64,000 nucleotides of DNA from contig CAYRFE010000013.1 in the NCBI GenBank assembly GCA_964423645.1, positions 31,138 to 95,137 of the forward strand. The letters run 5' to 3'. Made by a program: the position numbers and the translations under genes. Shown one piece after another: positions 17,951 to 26,538 of this stretch; position 1 is the stretch's first letter; the number at the start of each line of letters is the position of its first letter. This DNA is from CAYRFE01 sp964423645 [NCBI: uncultured bacterium] (GTDB lineage Bacteria; Macinerneyibacteriota; Macinerneyibacteria; Macinerneyibacteriales). The notes under the pieces are model-generated. The model was not told the DNA's origin. It did not search any database and saw only the letters and a program-made list of their open reading frames with translations.

Positions 17951-17971
17951 TTACTTAAAATGACTGCGCAT
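17951..17971 (-). CDS. Six-residue leader peptide upstream of the ABC exporter
   Basis: The frame reads MRSHFK then TAA. Its ATG lies 4 nt after AAAGGAGG, one of the strongest ribosome binding sites in the window, so initiation is likely even though the product is tiny. It lies about 115 nt upstream of a heterodimeric exporter. In Bacillus subtilis the heterodimeric exporter genes bmrCD are induced through translation of a short leader ORF, bmrB, which gives a precedent. The role here is inferred. Confidence 0.5.
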   Translation of the reverse strand: MRSHFK

Positions 17972-18065
17972 ACAACCTCCTTTGCACGTTTTCACGAACA
18001 TTATTTTACATCCTTGAGTCCTTGGAAAATTCGTATTTTTCCATTTTTCTGCTTTTCTTAACCCA

Positions 18066-18149
18066 GGGTGTGGGGACGAAGTCCCCACTATATAACATGG
18101 TAAGCCCCTCCCGATCTCCACGGGAGGGGTTTGGGGTGGGCACAAATTC
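18066..18149 (-). repeat. Dispersed hairpin repeat, copy 4
   Basis: It has the GTGGGGAC/GTCCCCAC hairpin and the CCCCTCCCG/CGGGAGGGG hairpin of the family, ending in TTTGGGGTGGGCACAAATT. Loop and stem bases differ from copies 1-3, but pairing is kept. It lies between the RIO kinase gene and the exporter leader, inside a probable operon. Confidence 0.85.
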
Positions 18150-18179
18150 AAAAAATGATCGTTTTGCATAACGCTCTCC

Positions 18180-18905
18180 TTACAATTTATTACGCAGATA
18201 CAAGTCCCATGTTTCATCAACGCGGGACTCAATATCCGCACCAAAACCGTAACGTTCAAAATAGCGTCCCACATTCAACATATCTCGGCGAAACATCTCT
18301 TTCGCCTGCGAGTGGAACCGTGCATCAATCACCTGCGGAAAATCGATGATCACAGGAGCGCCGTTATACACTAATATATTATACGGCGAAAGGTCTCCGT
18401 GTATCATATCCAATCGGAGCATATCGCGAATTGCATCGGTGATCCCGGTCATAATCGACTGTGCCTCGTCTCTATCGAGTTTCACGTCCTTTAACTGGGG
18501 AGCGATAGTTGTATCACCGATAAATTCCATCGCCAGTGCACTGCCCGTTTGCGCAAACGGACGAGGGACCGGCACTCCGTAGTTACTCAGCGTTTTGAGC
18601 GCTTCGTATTCCGCACACACCCAATATGCCTGCATTGTCTCGCTGTCGGAGAACATATGCAATATATCTCTGCGTTTTCGTATGGTTCTCCCAATCCTAC
18701 CGTCAAGATAGTCTGTCATATTTGCAAAGCTTCTCTTGTCGATATCCTTGTATACCTTAACAGCGATCGCGTTATATCCCGTAGAGGGATGTGCCGTGCA
18801 GCGGTATACCACTGCTTCTTTTCCGCTTTTTATGACCGTTTCGACATCGGTAATGATACCTGATGCGATAAATTGGTCAAAAGTCGTATCTATAGAAATA
18901 CTCAT
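18180..18905 (-). CDS. RIO-type atypical protein kinase
   Basis: The 241-residue protein carries the hallmark RIO motifs: the glycine-poor ATP loop KSGKEAVVYR, the catalytic loop HGDLSPYNIL with Asp and Asn in place, and the metal-binding IIDFPQVID. Known relatives in eukaryotes and archaea act in ribosome maturation; bacterial roles are not well defined. The start overlaps the stop of an upstream small frame by ATGA. The gene lies upstream of, and is co-oriented with, the ABC exporter, so the two may share a transcript through an intervening repeat. Confidence 0.88.
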   Translation of the reverse strand: MSISIDTTFDQFIASGIITDVETVIKSGKEAVVYRCTAHPSTGYNAIAVKVYKDIDKRSFANMTDYLDGRIGRTIRKRRDILHMFSDSETMQAYWVCAEYEALKTLSNYGVPVPRPFAQTGSALAMEFIGDTTIAPQLKDVKLDRDEAQSIMTGITDAIRDMLRLDMIHGDLSPYNILVYNGAPVIIDFPQVIDARFHSQAKEMFRRDMLNVGRYFERYGFGADIESRVDETWDLYLRNKL

Positions 18906-19024
18906 CGTCGTTTCTCCTTTTTTTCACGTTGTACACCACCAAAACCAAATGCCACTGCATCGTTGATGGGTCGGCGTTTTCTCGTAATGTAGGGAAGTTC
19001 TTTTTTTGTTAGAAAGAGCTTGCT
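18902..19024 (-). other. Open frame without start, continuing a small basic ORF by -1 frameshift
   Basis: This frame has no start codon of its own. It encodes about 40 residues rich in Lys and Arg, including LPYITRKRRPINDAVAFG, and ends in TGA overlapping the kinase ATG as ATGA. That overlap and the protein-like composition suggest it is the 3' part of the small ORF at 19009-19077, displaced by one base. Either a programmed shift near TCTTTCTAAC, a mutation, or a sequencing error would join them into a basic protein of about 58 residues. Confidence 0.45.
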
Positions 19025-19077
19025 TTACGAGGTAACGCTACAACCTCATATGTTCGTATGTTTCTTACAATGGCCAT
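19009..19077 (-). CDS. Small ORF (22 codons) with strong promoter and ribosome binding site
   Basis: The frame begins MAIVRNIRTYEVVALPRK and stops at TAA 19009-19011. AAGGAGGTGAC sits 2-4 nt before the ATG, and a near-consensus promoter lies about 40 nt further up. It is the first translated element of the RIO kinase transcription unit. An out-of-frame continuation runs on to the kinase start, so this may be the front part of a frameshifted gene or a leader peptide. No family is recognised. Confidence 0.55.
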   Translation of the reverse strand: MAIVRNIRTYEVVALPRKASSF

Positions 19078-19115
19078 AGGTCACCTCCTTAAACTTTTTT
19101 TATCGCTCAAACGAC

Positions 19116-19143
19116 ATAATACACAGATTTTTTTCGGTGTCAA
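19116..19143 (-). promoter_or_regulatory. Strong promoter for the small ORF and RIO kinase operon
   Basis: On the minus strand TTGACA (19138-19143), a 16-nt spacer with an A-run, and TATTAT (19116-19121). Confidence 0.75.
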
Positions 19144-19210
19144 GAATATTTTTAAAATTTTTTTATTTTTCACAAGGAGAGATCTTTTCAAAACTACCAT
19201 AGTTTTAATT

Positions 19211-19492
19211 TGTGCTCTCCCCAAACCCCTCTCGTATAATTCGAGAGGGGCTTAAATTATTATATAGTGGGGACTTCGTCCCCACACCCCTTAAAGAACT
19301 TCACAATCTGCATTAAAATAATATCGTGAAGCAATTCAAGTATTTTTTCGTTAAGCAGCGCATACTGTTTGAGCGTAGCGAGTTTATGCGCTGTAGGGAA
19401 AATACGCAGAATTGTAGATAATTTTTTACAGCCTTGACCTTTTTGTTACTTTTTGTGTCAAGACAAAAAGTAAGGCAGAGTTTCACCACCCC
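19211..19492 (+). repeat. Composite repeat, first copy of a 0.28-kb direct duplication
   Basis: It consists of the two-hairpin family element (CCCTCTCG/CGAGAGGG and GTGGGGAC/GTCCCCAC), a block around GCGCATA...TATGCGC, and a hairpin pairing TTACTTTTTGT with ACAAAAAGTAA. It matches 19717-20000 with only a few substitutions and one 2-nt indel. Confidence 0.9.
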
Positions 19493-19716
19493 GGCAGGTT
19501 GTGCCACCGATTGCAGTCGTGGCGACCCCTTGTGGTCGCCCGGTATACCGATTTTCCAAAAAGAAGACCTTAAAAAATCAACATCAAAACAGGGTGTCAT
19601 TATCGGGCTTGACCCGATAATCCAGATGATTTCAAATATTTCCGGTTTACTTTTTTCGCAAGAATAACTCATAAAAAACATTTCGAGAAACCTTTGCGAA
19701 ACTACCTCTTTTCAAC
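19493..19716. other. Spacer between the duplicated repeats
   Basis: It contains a GGCGACC/GGTCGCC hairpin near 19522-19542 and the 32-bp block at 19592-19623. No gene is supported. Confidence 0.5.
19592..19623. repeat. Palindromic block shared with 13867-13898
   Basis: Thirty-two identical bases occur at both places, built on the stem ATTATCGGG/CCCGATAAT with loop CTTGA. REP-like blocks of this kind recur in many bacterial intergenic regions. Confidence 0.8.
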
Positions 19717-20000
19717 TTTGTGCTCTGCCCAAACCCCTCTCGTATAATTTGAGAGGGGCTTAAATTATTATATAATGGGGACTTCGTCCCCACACCCCTT
19801 AAAGAACTTCACAATCGGCATTAAAAAAATATCGTGAAGCAATTCAAGTATTTTTTCGTTAAGCAGCGCATACTGTTTGAGCGTAGCGAGTTTATGCGCT
19901 GTAGGGAAAATACGCAGAATTGTAGATAATTTTTTACAGCCTTGACCTTTTTGTTACTTTTTGTGTCAAGACAAAAAGTAAGGCAGAGTTTCACCACCCC
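19717..20000 (+). repeat. Composite repeat, second copy of the 0.28-kb direct duplication
   Basis: It is nearly identical to 19211-19492. In this copy the stem base CGAG has become TGAG, weakening but not breaking the first hairpin. A decayed hairpin (ACCCCTCC...GAGGGG) follows at about 20010-20040, before the WG-repeat gene. Confidence 0.9.
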
Positions 20001-20066
20001 GTCGCTTCAGGCAACCCCTCCTTGAAAATGAGGGGAGTTCTGAAATCTATTTTCGCTTCAAAATTC

Positions 20067-21254
20067 TTAGTTACCATTAGATCCTTTGTAAAGATTATAA
20101 TCCTTTAAAAATATTTGAAATATACAATACCCATTATTAAAACCCATAATATGTGGATATCCCTTAATATGAGATATATCATTAACTATTTTTAGTTCCC
20201 TATTAATAATATATTTTCCATTTTCATTACACACAATAGCATAACCTTCATTAAAAAAGGTTATACATTGATATTGATCCGGCTTAATAATCCACTCACC
20301 GTCAGTAGTTAATAATCCCGCGTAAGTTTTGTCATTATGTTTTTCATAGACAATTATTTGATTTTTATAAACGCTAAACCTGTTCAAATCTCTATCCATA
20401 TGGTACTTATAAATGATCTTATTATTCCTGTTGATTATAAAATCCTCATTTGCCTTACTAACCTTGGTTACTCCATCTATATAAGGCGACACATAATCAT
20501 ATTCAATTGGAATGATTATACTCCCTTTATTATCGATAAAGCCACACTTTAAATCCTTTTTTATAATGAATAATCCACATGTTGCTGAGCCTATATAATC
20601 ATATATTGGCTCAAGAAGTATTTTTCCTTGTAAATTCATCATTCCAAAATAAGACTTATTATTTTTATTTATTCTTATAATTTTAGCATCATTTTCCTCC
20701 CAATAGTCAGAATTCCAGTTTTGAAGTTTCCATTTTAGGGATAGACTCGTATAATATTTCCATTCGATATTACTTATAGGTCCAGTTAACAATGCATAGG
20801 AACTCTCTCCATTCATTAATATCATATAAATTGTTTCATATTCAGGATTTATTACCCAATTGCCATTAATATCAATTACACCATCAAGATATTTCTCTGT
20901 ATCGTTATCTTTAATTGTTACAATTGCATATTTATCATAAAAAGGTTGATTACGGGCAATTGAGTATATTTTCCCATTATATTGAATCGTATCATTAAAA
21001 ACCAATTTACCAGAATATGATATATATCCCAATTGATAATAATAAGGTGATTTTTCTCTCAATATTTTTACAGGAATTAGATCATCATATCGCTCAAAAT
21101 CATTATTTGTTTCTACAAGCCTCATTTTCGGATTCTCATAGATTACATTTCCCTCTAAACTTACAATACCAATGTGTCCAAAGTCTATTATTATACTCGC
21201 AAAAGTAATCTCAAAAACACAAAAAACAAAACATAAAAACAATAATTTCTTCAT
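20067..21254 (-). CDS. Secreted WG-repeat (KWG) protein
   Basis: The 395-residue protein has a signal peptide (MKKLLFLCFVFCVFEITFA) and several WG/KWG repeats of the form 'G-F/M-I/M-(D/N)-x-x-G-x-I/W-(I/V)-x-P-x-Y'. Examples are CGFIDNKGSIIIPIEYDYV and YFGMMNLQGKILLEPIYDYI. Such repeats form beta-propeller-like extracytoplasmic domains, probably for binding. The ATG was chosen for GGTGGAG 4 nt upstream; an upstream GTG adds four residues. The gene is visibly richer in AT (ATA and TTA codons) than its neighbours and abuts the repeat array, which suggests a different origin or relaxed selection. Function is unknown. Confidence 0.82.
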   Translation of the reverse strand: MKKLLFLCFVFCVFEITFASIIIDFGHIGIVSLEGNVIYENPKMRLVETNNDFERYDDLIPVKILREKSPYYYQLGYISYSGKLVFNDTIQYNGKIYSIARNQPFYDKYAIVTIKDNDTEKYLDGVIDINGNWVINPEYETIYMILMNGESSYALLTGPISNIEWKYYTSLSLKWKLQNWNSDYWEENDAKIIRINKNNKSYFGMMNLQGKILLEPIYDYIGSATCGLFIIKKDLKCGFIDNKGSIIIPIEYDYVSPYIDGVTKVSKANEDFIINRNNKIIYKYHMDRDLNRFSVYKNQIIVYEKHNDKTYAGLLTTDGEWIIKPDQYQCITFFNEGYAIVCNENGKYIINRELKIVNDISHIKGYPHIMGFNNGYCIFQIFLKDYNLYKGSNGN

Positions 21255-21296
21255 ACGCTCCACCACACTTTATAAATTTTAAGTACAAACTTTTAA

Positions 21297-23630
21297 CTAC
21301 CTCAACCACACCTCCGTGGTCACACCGCGGTTGTTCTCGTATTTATATGATTTTACCGGTTTATAGTGCTTCAGATAGTCATGAATGGCTCTTCGCAGTA
21401 TGCCGCTTCCTACCCCGTGCACGACTCGCACCATCTCGAAGTTCTTCAACAGCGCATACGACAAAAAATCCTCAAGTTTATCGAGCGCATCTTCGCAGTT
21501 CATCCCCACAAGCACAAGCTCCTGCCCGACAAACTTATTGGCGCTATCCACCAGATACACACGCTCAACGGGTTCCTTCTTCTTTGCTTGTTTCACTTTA
21601 TGCCCGCGCATGTCGCTTTTCTTGATCTTTATGATCTTACCGTTCATCTCAAGATCGTATTCATTCTTTTTCGCATCAAATGCCGTTATTTTCCCCTGAA
21701 CACCGAATTTCTCGATATACACCGTATCGCCGATCTGCGGTTCGGTAATTTTTTCTATTCCTTCTTCTGCCTTTTTACGCTCGACTTGCGCCATCTCAAT
21801 GGCTATCACTGCCGCTTCTTTCGCATTCTTCAATGATTCTTCATCGGATTTTCCTTCTCTGATCTCTTTTACAAGTCTGTTCAATTCACTGCGGATAGAC
21901 ACAAATTCATTTTCAAAATCCATCAGCGATTCGAGTTTTTTCCGCGTGCGCTTCTTTGTAATATCTTCTAATTCGCGTTCATAACGCGCCATTTTTTCTG
22001 CAAGAATTGCATTTTCACGTTCGTAATTGGCACGAAGTATCTCGGTAGATGAAAGCTCACGTTCAAGACGAGTGATCGTTTCTTCAAGTTTGATATGCGT
22101 AGTATCCATCAGTGAATACGCCCTATCGATAACTTCTGACGGCATACCGAGTTTTTTTGCAACAAGCAGACCGTTACTGGATCCCGGGATACCGATCTTT
22201 ATCGCAAATAACGGTTGAATATTATCATAATCGAATAAACACGATGCATTTTCAAGTCGTCCGTCTTCCATCGAATGACGTTTGAGCGCATTATAATGTG
22301 TCGTGGTGATCACGACCGCACCGTTGTCAAGAAAATGATCGATAAGCGACATCGCGAGTGCGGCCCCCTCTTCGGGATCAGTTCCGACACCCACTTCATC
22401 AAGTAACACAAGCGTGCTGGTGCTTACGTCACGTGCAAATTGCGATAAATGTTGCACATGTCCTGAAAATGTTGAAAGATTTGCCTCGATACTCTGAAAA
22501 TCGCCGATATCGACAAAAATATTCTCAAACAGCGCAATATTGGAAAGTTGCTCGGCCGGGATCAATAATCCGTACATCGCCATCAGCGTGAATAAGCCGA
22601 CCGTTTTGAGTGCGACGGTTTTTCCTCCGGCATTCGGGCCGGTGATCACAAGCCCCTTTTTCCCGTCTTTGATATAAATATCTACCGGCACAACGGTCTT
22701 TTTATCCAAAAGCGGATGTCGTCCGCGATAGATCTCGACAATGCCTTGCGTATTGATCAAAGGTTTTACGGCGTTACAATCCAGCGAGAAACGCACTTTT
22801 GCAAGCAAAAAATCGATATAATAAAACGTATCGGCACTGATCATGATATCACGAATGTCTGCATGAATTCGTTTACCGAGATCGTATATGATCGCCCGTT
22901 TTTCTGCTTCAATACGAAATCGTATCGACTGCAGATCATTATTGAGATCGATCACCGCAAGAGGTTCCACATACACTGTACCACCGGTTGCAGAACTGCC
23001 CTGCACGATGCCCTTTACCTGACGCACATTTGCCGACTTTACGGGAAATACATAACGGTCATTACGTAATGTCACATAGTCTTCCTGCAACAGATTATCG
23101 CCACGGTAGCGGTTGAGCATCTCATTTAACTGCTTTTCGACGTGTTTTCGCAATTTTGCTTCTTCCGCAAAGAGTCGTTTCAACTCTGGTGATGCAGTGT
23201 CTTTAATAGCGCCTTCATCGTCGATCTTTGCATTAATGAGTGCAACGATATCACCAAATTGAAACAATGAAAACGTATATTCATGCAACAAATAATATTC
23301 GGTATGTTTTTCAAGTACTTTACGTATACGTCCAATGTCCTCCAACATATACTGCAGTTTTTTATACATCAGCGGTTCATGATAATACTGACTTTTTGAA
23401 ATACCCGTCAACAATTCATCCAGATCATACACATGATTGATGGCGAAATCATCCTGTTTGAGATACAAATCCCGCGCTTCCGCGGTACATTGCAAACGCG
23501 CTTCCACCTCTTCACGATCGGTGGAAAAATCCGTCTCATCAATTATTGCACGTGCATGTTCCGAAAGCGCACTGCGCTTGAGCATTTCTTTCACACGGTC
23601 AAATTCAAGTTTTTCAATATTACTAAACAT
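21297..23630 (-). CDS. mutS2: Endonuclease MutS2 (ribosome rescue / recombination ATPase)
   Basis: The 777-residue protein has the MutS2 layout. A core clamp region comes first, then an ATPase domain with Walker A GPNAGGKTVALKT and Walker B LVLLDEVGVGTDPEEGAAL. A long coiled coil follows (about 500-620), then a KOW-like segment, and a C-terminal Smr nuclease domain with VHGVGSGILRRAIHDYL. MutS2 lacks the mismatch-recognition domain. In Bacillus it suppresses recombination and splits collided ribosomes (RqcU). The stop lies 42 bp upstream of the WG gene. It follows gcvT but is separated from it by a terminator hairpin. Confidence 0.97.
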   Translation of the reverse strand: MFSNIEKLEFDRVKEMLKRSALSEHARAIIDETDFSTDREEVEARLQCTAEARDLYLKQDDFAINHVYDLDELLTGISKSQYYHEPLMYKKLQYMLEDIGRIRKVLEKHTEYYLLHEYTFSLFQFGDIVALINAKIDDEGAIKDTASPELKRLFAEEAKLRKHVEKQLNEMLNRYRGDNLLQEDYVTLRNDRYVFPVKSANVRQVKGIVQGSSATGGTVYVEPLAVIDLNNDLQSIRFRIEAEKRAIIYDLGKRIHADIRDIMISADTFYYIDFLLAKVRFSLDCNAVKPLINTQGIVEIYRGRHPLLDKKTVVPVDIYIKDGKKGLVITGPNAGGKTVALKTVGLFTLMAMYGLLIPAEQLSNIALFENIFVDIGDFQSIEANLSTFSGHVQHLSQFARDVSTSTLVLLDEVGVGTDPEEGAALAMSLIDHFLDNGAVVITTTHYNALKRHSMEDGRLENASCLFDYDNIQPLFAIKIGIPGSSNGLLVAKKLGMPSEVIDRAYSLMDTTHIKLEETITRLERELSSTEILRANYERENAILAEKMARYERELEDITKKRTRKKLESLMDFENEFVSIRSELNRLVKEIREGKSDEESLKNAKEAAVIAIEMAQVERKKAEEGIEKITEPQIGDTVYIEKFGVQGKITAFDAKKNEYDLEMNGKIIKIKKSDMRGHKVKQAKKKEPVERVYLVDSANKFVGQELVLVGMNCEDALDKLEDFLSYALLKNFEMVRVVHGVGSGILRRAIHDYLKHYKPVKSYKYENNRGVTTEVWLR

Positions 23631-23650
23631 AACTATTCTCCTTTACCAAT

Positions 23651-23679
23651 AAAAAAACGGCGTACTCTCATACGCCGTT
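23651..23679 (-). terminator. Rho-independent terminator of gcvT
   Basis: The stem AACGGCGTA/TACGCCGTT with a 6-nt loop is followed on the minus strand by T7. A second smaller hairpin (TTCCCGA/TCGGGAA, about 23699-23717) lies between it and the gcvT stop. Confidence 0.9.
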
Positions 23680-23724
23680 ACAATACGTAAGTAATGTATT
23701 CCCGATTATGTCGGGAAATTACGC

Positions 23725-24834
23725 TTACTTTGTATACGCTTTTTGATAAAACGGAGTTTTGACGATCACGGCTTTTTTCATTTTACCGCGAATGTCGATA
23801 TAAATTTCCGTTCCGATCTTTGTATATGCGGTTGGCACATACCCAAGACCAAGATTTTTATCAAGAAACGGCGTGTATGTTCCACTGGTCACAACACCAA
23901 TTTTTTCATTGTTCGCATTATAAATATCCATGCCGTGACGAGGAATACCTTTGTCTACCAATTCAAAACCGCGTAATGCACGCGTTGTGCCTTCAGATGC
24001 GTGTTTTTTAATGACATCATGTCCGTTAAATGCGGGTTTTTCGAGGTCTACCGTCCATTTTAAGGCGGCTTCGATCGGTGTGGTAGTATCATCAATATCA
24101 TTGCCGTACAACGCTAATTTTGCCTCAAAACGCAATGTATCGCGAGCACCCAAACCGATCGGCTCAATACCGAATTCTTTACCGGCCTCGAAAACCGCAT
24201 TCCATACGTCAACGGCATACTTATTCTCTACCATGATTTCAAAGCCGTCCTCACCGGTATAACCTGTGCGAGAAATCATCGGTATTTTAATGCCTTTGAT
24301 CTCGGTATCTTTGACGAGGTGGAAGAATTCTACTTTTGAAAGATCATTTTTTACGAGTTTCTGTACTGTTTTCTCTGCTTTAGGTCCTTGAACGGAAATA
24401 AGTGACACTTCATCACTAAAATTACGTAATATCTCCAAATTCATACCTTGTGCGTTTTTCTGGACCCATGCCCAGTCTTTATCAATATTTGACGCATTGA
24501 CAACAAAATAAAAATGATCCTGCCCGAGACGATAGCATAACAGATCGTCAACGATCGTTCCGTTCTCATAACACATCGGAGAATACAATACCTGGTATAT
24601 AGCCAATTTTTCAGCATTGTTGGTGATAAGTTTTTGAATTAATGCAAGTGCATCTTTTCCTTTCAATTCGAATTCGCCCATATGCGATACGTCAAAGACT
24701 CCTACCCCATTACGCACGACCATATGTTCATGAACCATACCTTGTGAATACTGAATAGGCAATTCCCATCCCGAAAAATCAACCAGTTTCCCCCCGACCT
24801 TTTCATGAACGTCACGTAACGCAGTTCTTCTCAT
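23725..24834 (-). CDS. gcvT: Aminomethyltransferase, glycine cleavage T protein
   Basis: The 369-residue protein has the GcvT signature regions: DFSGWELPIQY near the N-terminus, GVFDVSHMGEF, the folate-binding RTGYTGEDGFEI and GLGARDTLRFEA. It transfers the methylene group of aminomethyl-lipoyl GcvH to tetrahydrofolate, releasing ammonia. I place the start at MRRTALRDV because AAGGAG lies 8 nt upstream; a start six codons earlier would overlap the ribosome binding site. It is a single-gene unit with its own strong promoter and terminator. The other glycine cleavage genes (gcvH, gcvP) are not in this window. Confidence 0.96.
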   Translation of the reverse strand: MRRTALRDVHEKVGGKLVDFSGWELPIQYSQGMVHEHMVVRNGVGVFDVSHMGEFELKGKDALALIQKLITNNAEKLAIYQVLYSPMCYENGTIVDDLLCYRLGQDHFYFVVNASNIDKDWAWVQKNAQGMNLEILRNFSDEVSLISVQGPKAEKTVQKLVKNDLSKVEFFHLVKDTEIKGIKIPMISRTGYTGEDGFEIMVENKYAVDVWNAVFEAGKEFGIEPIGLGARDTLRFEAKLALYGNDIDDTTTPIEAALKWTVDLEKPAFNGHDVIKKHASEGTTRALRGFELVDKGIPRHGMDIYNANNEKIGVVTSGTYTPFLDKNLGLGYVPTAYTKIGTEIYIDIRGKMKKAVIVKTPFYQKAYTK

Positions 24835-24864
24835 ATATATCATCTCCTTCATATTTTTTAGCAG

Positions 24865-24892
24865 ATTGTAGCGTACTGCATAGAAATGTCAA
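24865..24892 (-). promoter_or_regulatory. Promoter of gcvT
   Basis: On the minus strand TTGACA (24887-24892), a 16-nt spacer and TACAAT (24865-24870). The resulting leader is only about 25-30 nt, too short for a glycine riboswitch. Confidence 0.8.
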
Positions 24893-25253
24893 GGGAGTAA
24901 TGAAACAAACGTCGTGATATGTTGCGATCGCCACTTGTATTACTGGCAAAATTTCTCTGTAATATGAATTCAGCTCCCCGTTGCGAATACGCGTTTACTT
25001 GTTATATAATCGGGACTTCGTCCCCACACCCCTATTTGAGGAAAAAGAGAACGAAGACATTTTAAATTTCGCAAAGGTCTAGAATGTACATTACCGGATT
25101 TTTCTCAATTTGTATTCACTGAAACCCCTTTTATACAAAAAATAGTATGATAATTTGTTGTATAATTATTACTCTAGTCACAGATTGTTCGTTGAAACTC
25201 TGATATTCTACCGACAAATCGAACTACAGGAAATTTTCACATATATGAAGTGC
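24893..25253. other. Intergenic region between gcvT and the permease operon
   Basis: About 360 bp. It contains a truncated family repeat (25001-25033). The remainder is AT-rich with no convincing gene. It is the 3' flank of the permease operon; no clear terminator hairpin is seen. Confidence 0.5.
25001..25033 (+). repeat. Truncated dispersed hairpin repeat
   Basis: It retains TTATATAATCGGGACTTCG followed by TCCCCACACCCC, i.e. the second hairpin with one stem mismatch. The first hairpin is lost. Confidence 0.7.
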
Positions 25254-26522
25254 TTAAAAATACCGAACTAAAATATAAACATAGGAAGTAAGTAGGGATA
25301 TTGCTAAGACCAACAAACCATATGGCAAAAATGTTAAAAATGTAAGCGGATAACCAGATTTTTTTGACATATGAGCAACGACAACATTCGCTGATGCACC
25401 AATAAGCGTTCCGTTACCGCCCAAACATGCACCTAATGATAATGCCCACCAAAGAGGTTGTATCGTCATGCCCTGTGCTCCCATTTCTTTTATTAACGGT
25501 ATCATTGTAGCGGTGTAAGGAATATTATCAATCAACGCAGACATTACGCCTGAAAACAGTAAAATTACTTGCGATGCAATTTTTGTATCCCCTTTGGTGA
25601 AAACAACCATTTTTTGACTTGCCCAATTAATTACTCCTGTTTCCACTAAACCGCCAACAATCATAAATAAGCCAATAAAAAAGAATATCGTAAGCCATTC
25701 AACCTTTTTAAACGCAATTTCAGCATTTGATTTGCTCAATAACAGAAGTAATGCCGCACTAAAAATGGAAATCGTCGCTGCTTCCAACCCAAGCATACCG
25801 TGAAATATAAATCCGAAAATAGTAATGAAGAACACAATAAGAGATTTTTTTAGCAAAGCGACATCTTTGATCATCATTTTTTCATTAAAATCCATGATCC
25901 TCGCTTTATTCTCATTCGTAACATGAAGTTTTTTCCTGAAAAGCAAATAGAATACTCCCGCCATTATTATAAGATTTATCACTACGATGGGGCTTAGATT
26001 AATAAGAAAATCCATGAATGTCAAATTGGCGGCCATACCGATCATGATATTCGGAGGATCACCAATGAGGGTCGCAGTTCCTCCAATATTTGAACCGAAA
26101 ATGATAGTCATAATTAAAGGGATCGGCGTAACACGCATCTCATTGGCTATTAATATCGCTATCGGAGTGATCAATACCACGGTTGTCACATTGTCCAGAA
26201 ATGCAGAAAATACTGCGGTCACCCAAAACAACATTATCATGATACCGACAGGATTACCCTTCACCAGTTTGGCGGAATATATGGCGATATATTCAAATAA
26301 TCCGGTTCCTTCTAAAATATGCACAAGGATCATCATGTTTATCAAAAGAAGTATGACATCAAGATCAATATGCGCAAATGCATTTTGTTGGGAAATGATC
26401 CCAGTAATGATCATCACCGAAGCTCCAAGTAACGCCACGACACTCGGTGCGACTTTTTCCGAAACAATAAAAGCATATACGATTATAAATATTACAATGG
26501 CAAGATATCCTGATGTTTCCAT
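25254..26522 (-). CDS. ArsB/NhaD-family anion or sodium permease (second paralogue)
   Basis: The 422-residue, multi-span membrane protein has two inverted-repeat halves typical of the ion transporter superfamily. Conserved re-entrant motifs are SNIGGTATLIGDPPNIMIG in the first half and SLGACLGGNGTLIGASANVV in the second. It is about half identical by eye to the neighbouring 26539-27813 product, so it is a tandem duplicate. The families so related export arsenite, exchange sodium and protons, or take up dicarboxylates; I cannot choose among them. It starts 16 bp after its paralogue, with AAAGGTAATGT before the ATG, and ends the operon. Confidence 0.88.
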   Translation of the reverse strand: METSGYLAIVIFIIVYAFIVSEKVAPSVVALLGASVMIITGIISQQNAFAHIDLDVILLLINMMILVHILEGTGLFEYIAIYSAKLVKGNPVGIMIMLFWVTAVFSAFLDNVTTVVLITPIAILIANEMRVTPIPLIMTIIFGSNIGGTATLIGDPPNIMIGMAANLTFMDFLINLSPIVVINLIIMAGVFYLLFRKKLHVTNENKARIMDFNEKMMIKDVALLKKSLIVFFITIFGFIFHGMLGLEAATISIFSAALLLLLSKSNAEIAFKKVEWLTIFFFIGLFMIVGGLVETGVINWASQKMVVFTKGDTKIASQVILLFSGVMSALIDNIPYTATMIPLIKEMGAQGMTIQPLWWALSLGACLGGNGTLIGASANVVVAHMSKKSGYPLTFLTFLPYGLLVLAISLLTSYVYILVRYF

Positions 26523-26538
26523 ACATTACCTTTCTGGA

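Noticed and set aside
17951-18274. 107-codon minus-strand frame ending at the leader stop
   Set aside because: It starts inside the RIO kinase gene in another frame and crosses a repeat. Only its last six codons, with their own strong ribosome binding site, are supported.
3698-20000. CRISPR array from the many repeats
   Set aside because: The repeats are long, hairpin-rich, irregularly spaced and in both orientations; there are no uniform spacers and no cas genes.
24835-24892. Glycine riboswitch upstream of gcvT
   Set aside because: The promoter lies within about 35 nt of the start codon, leaving no room for the aptamer, and no conserved core is visible.
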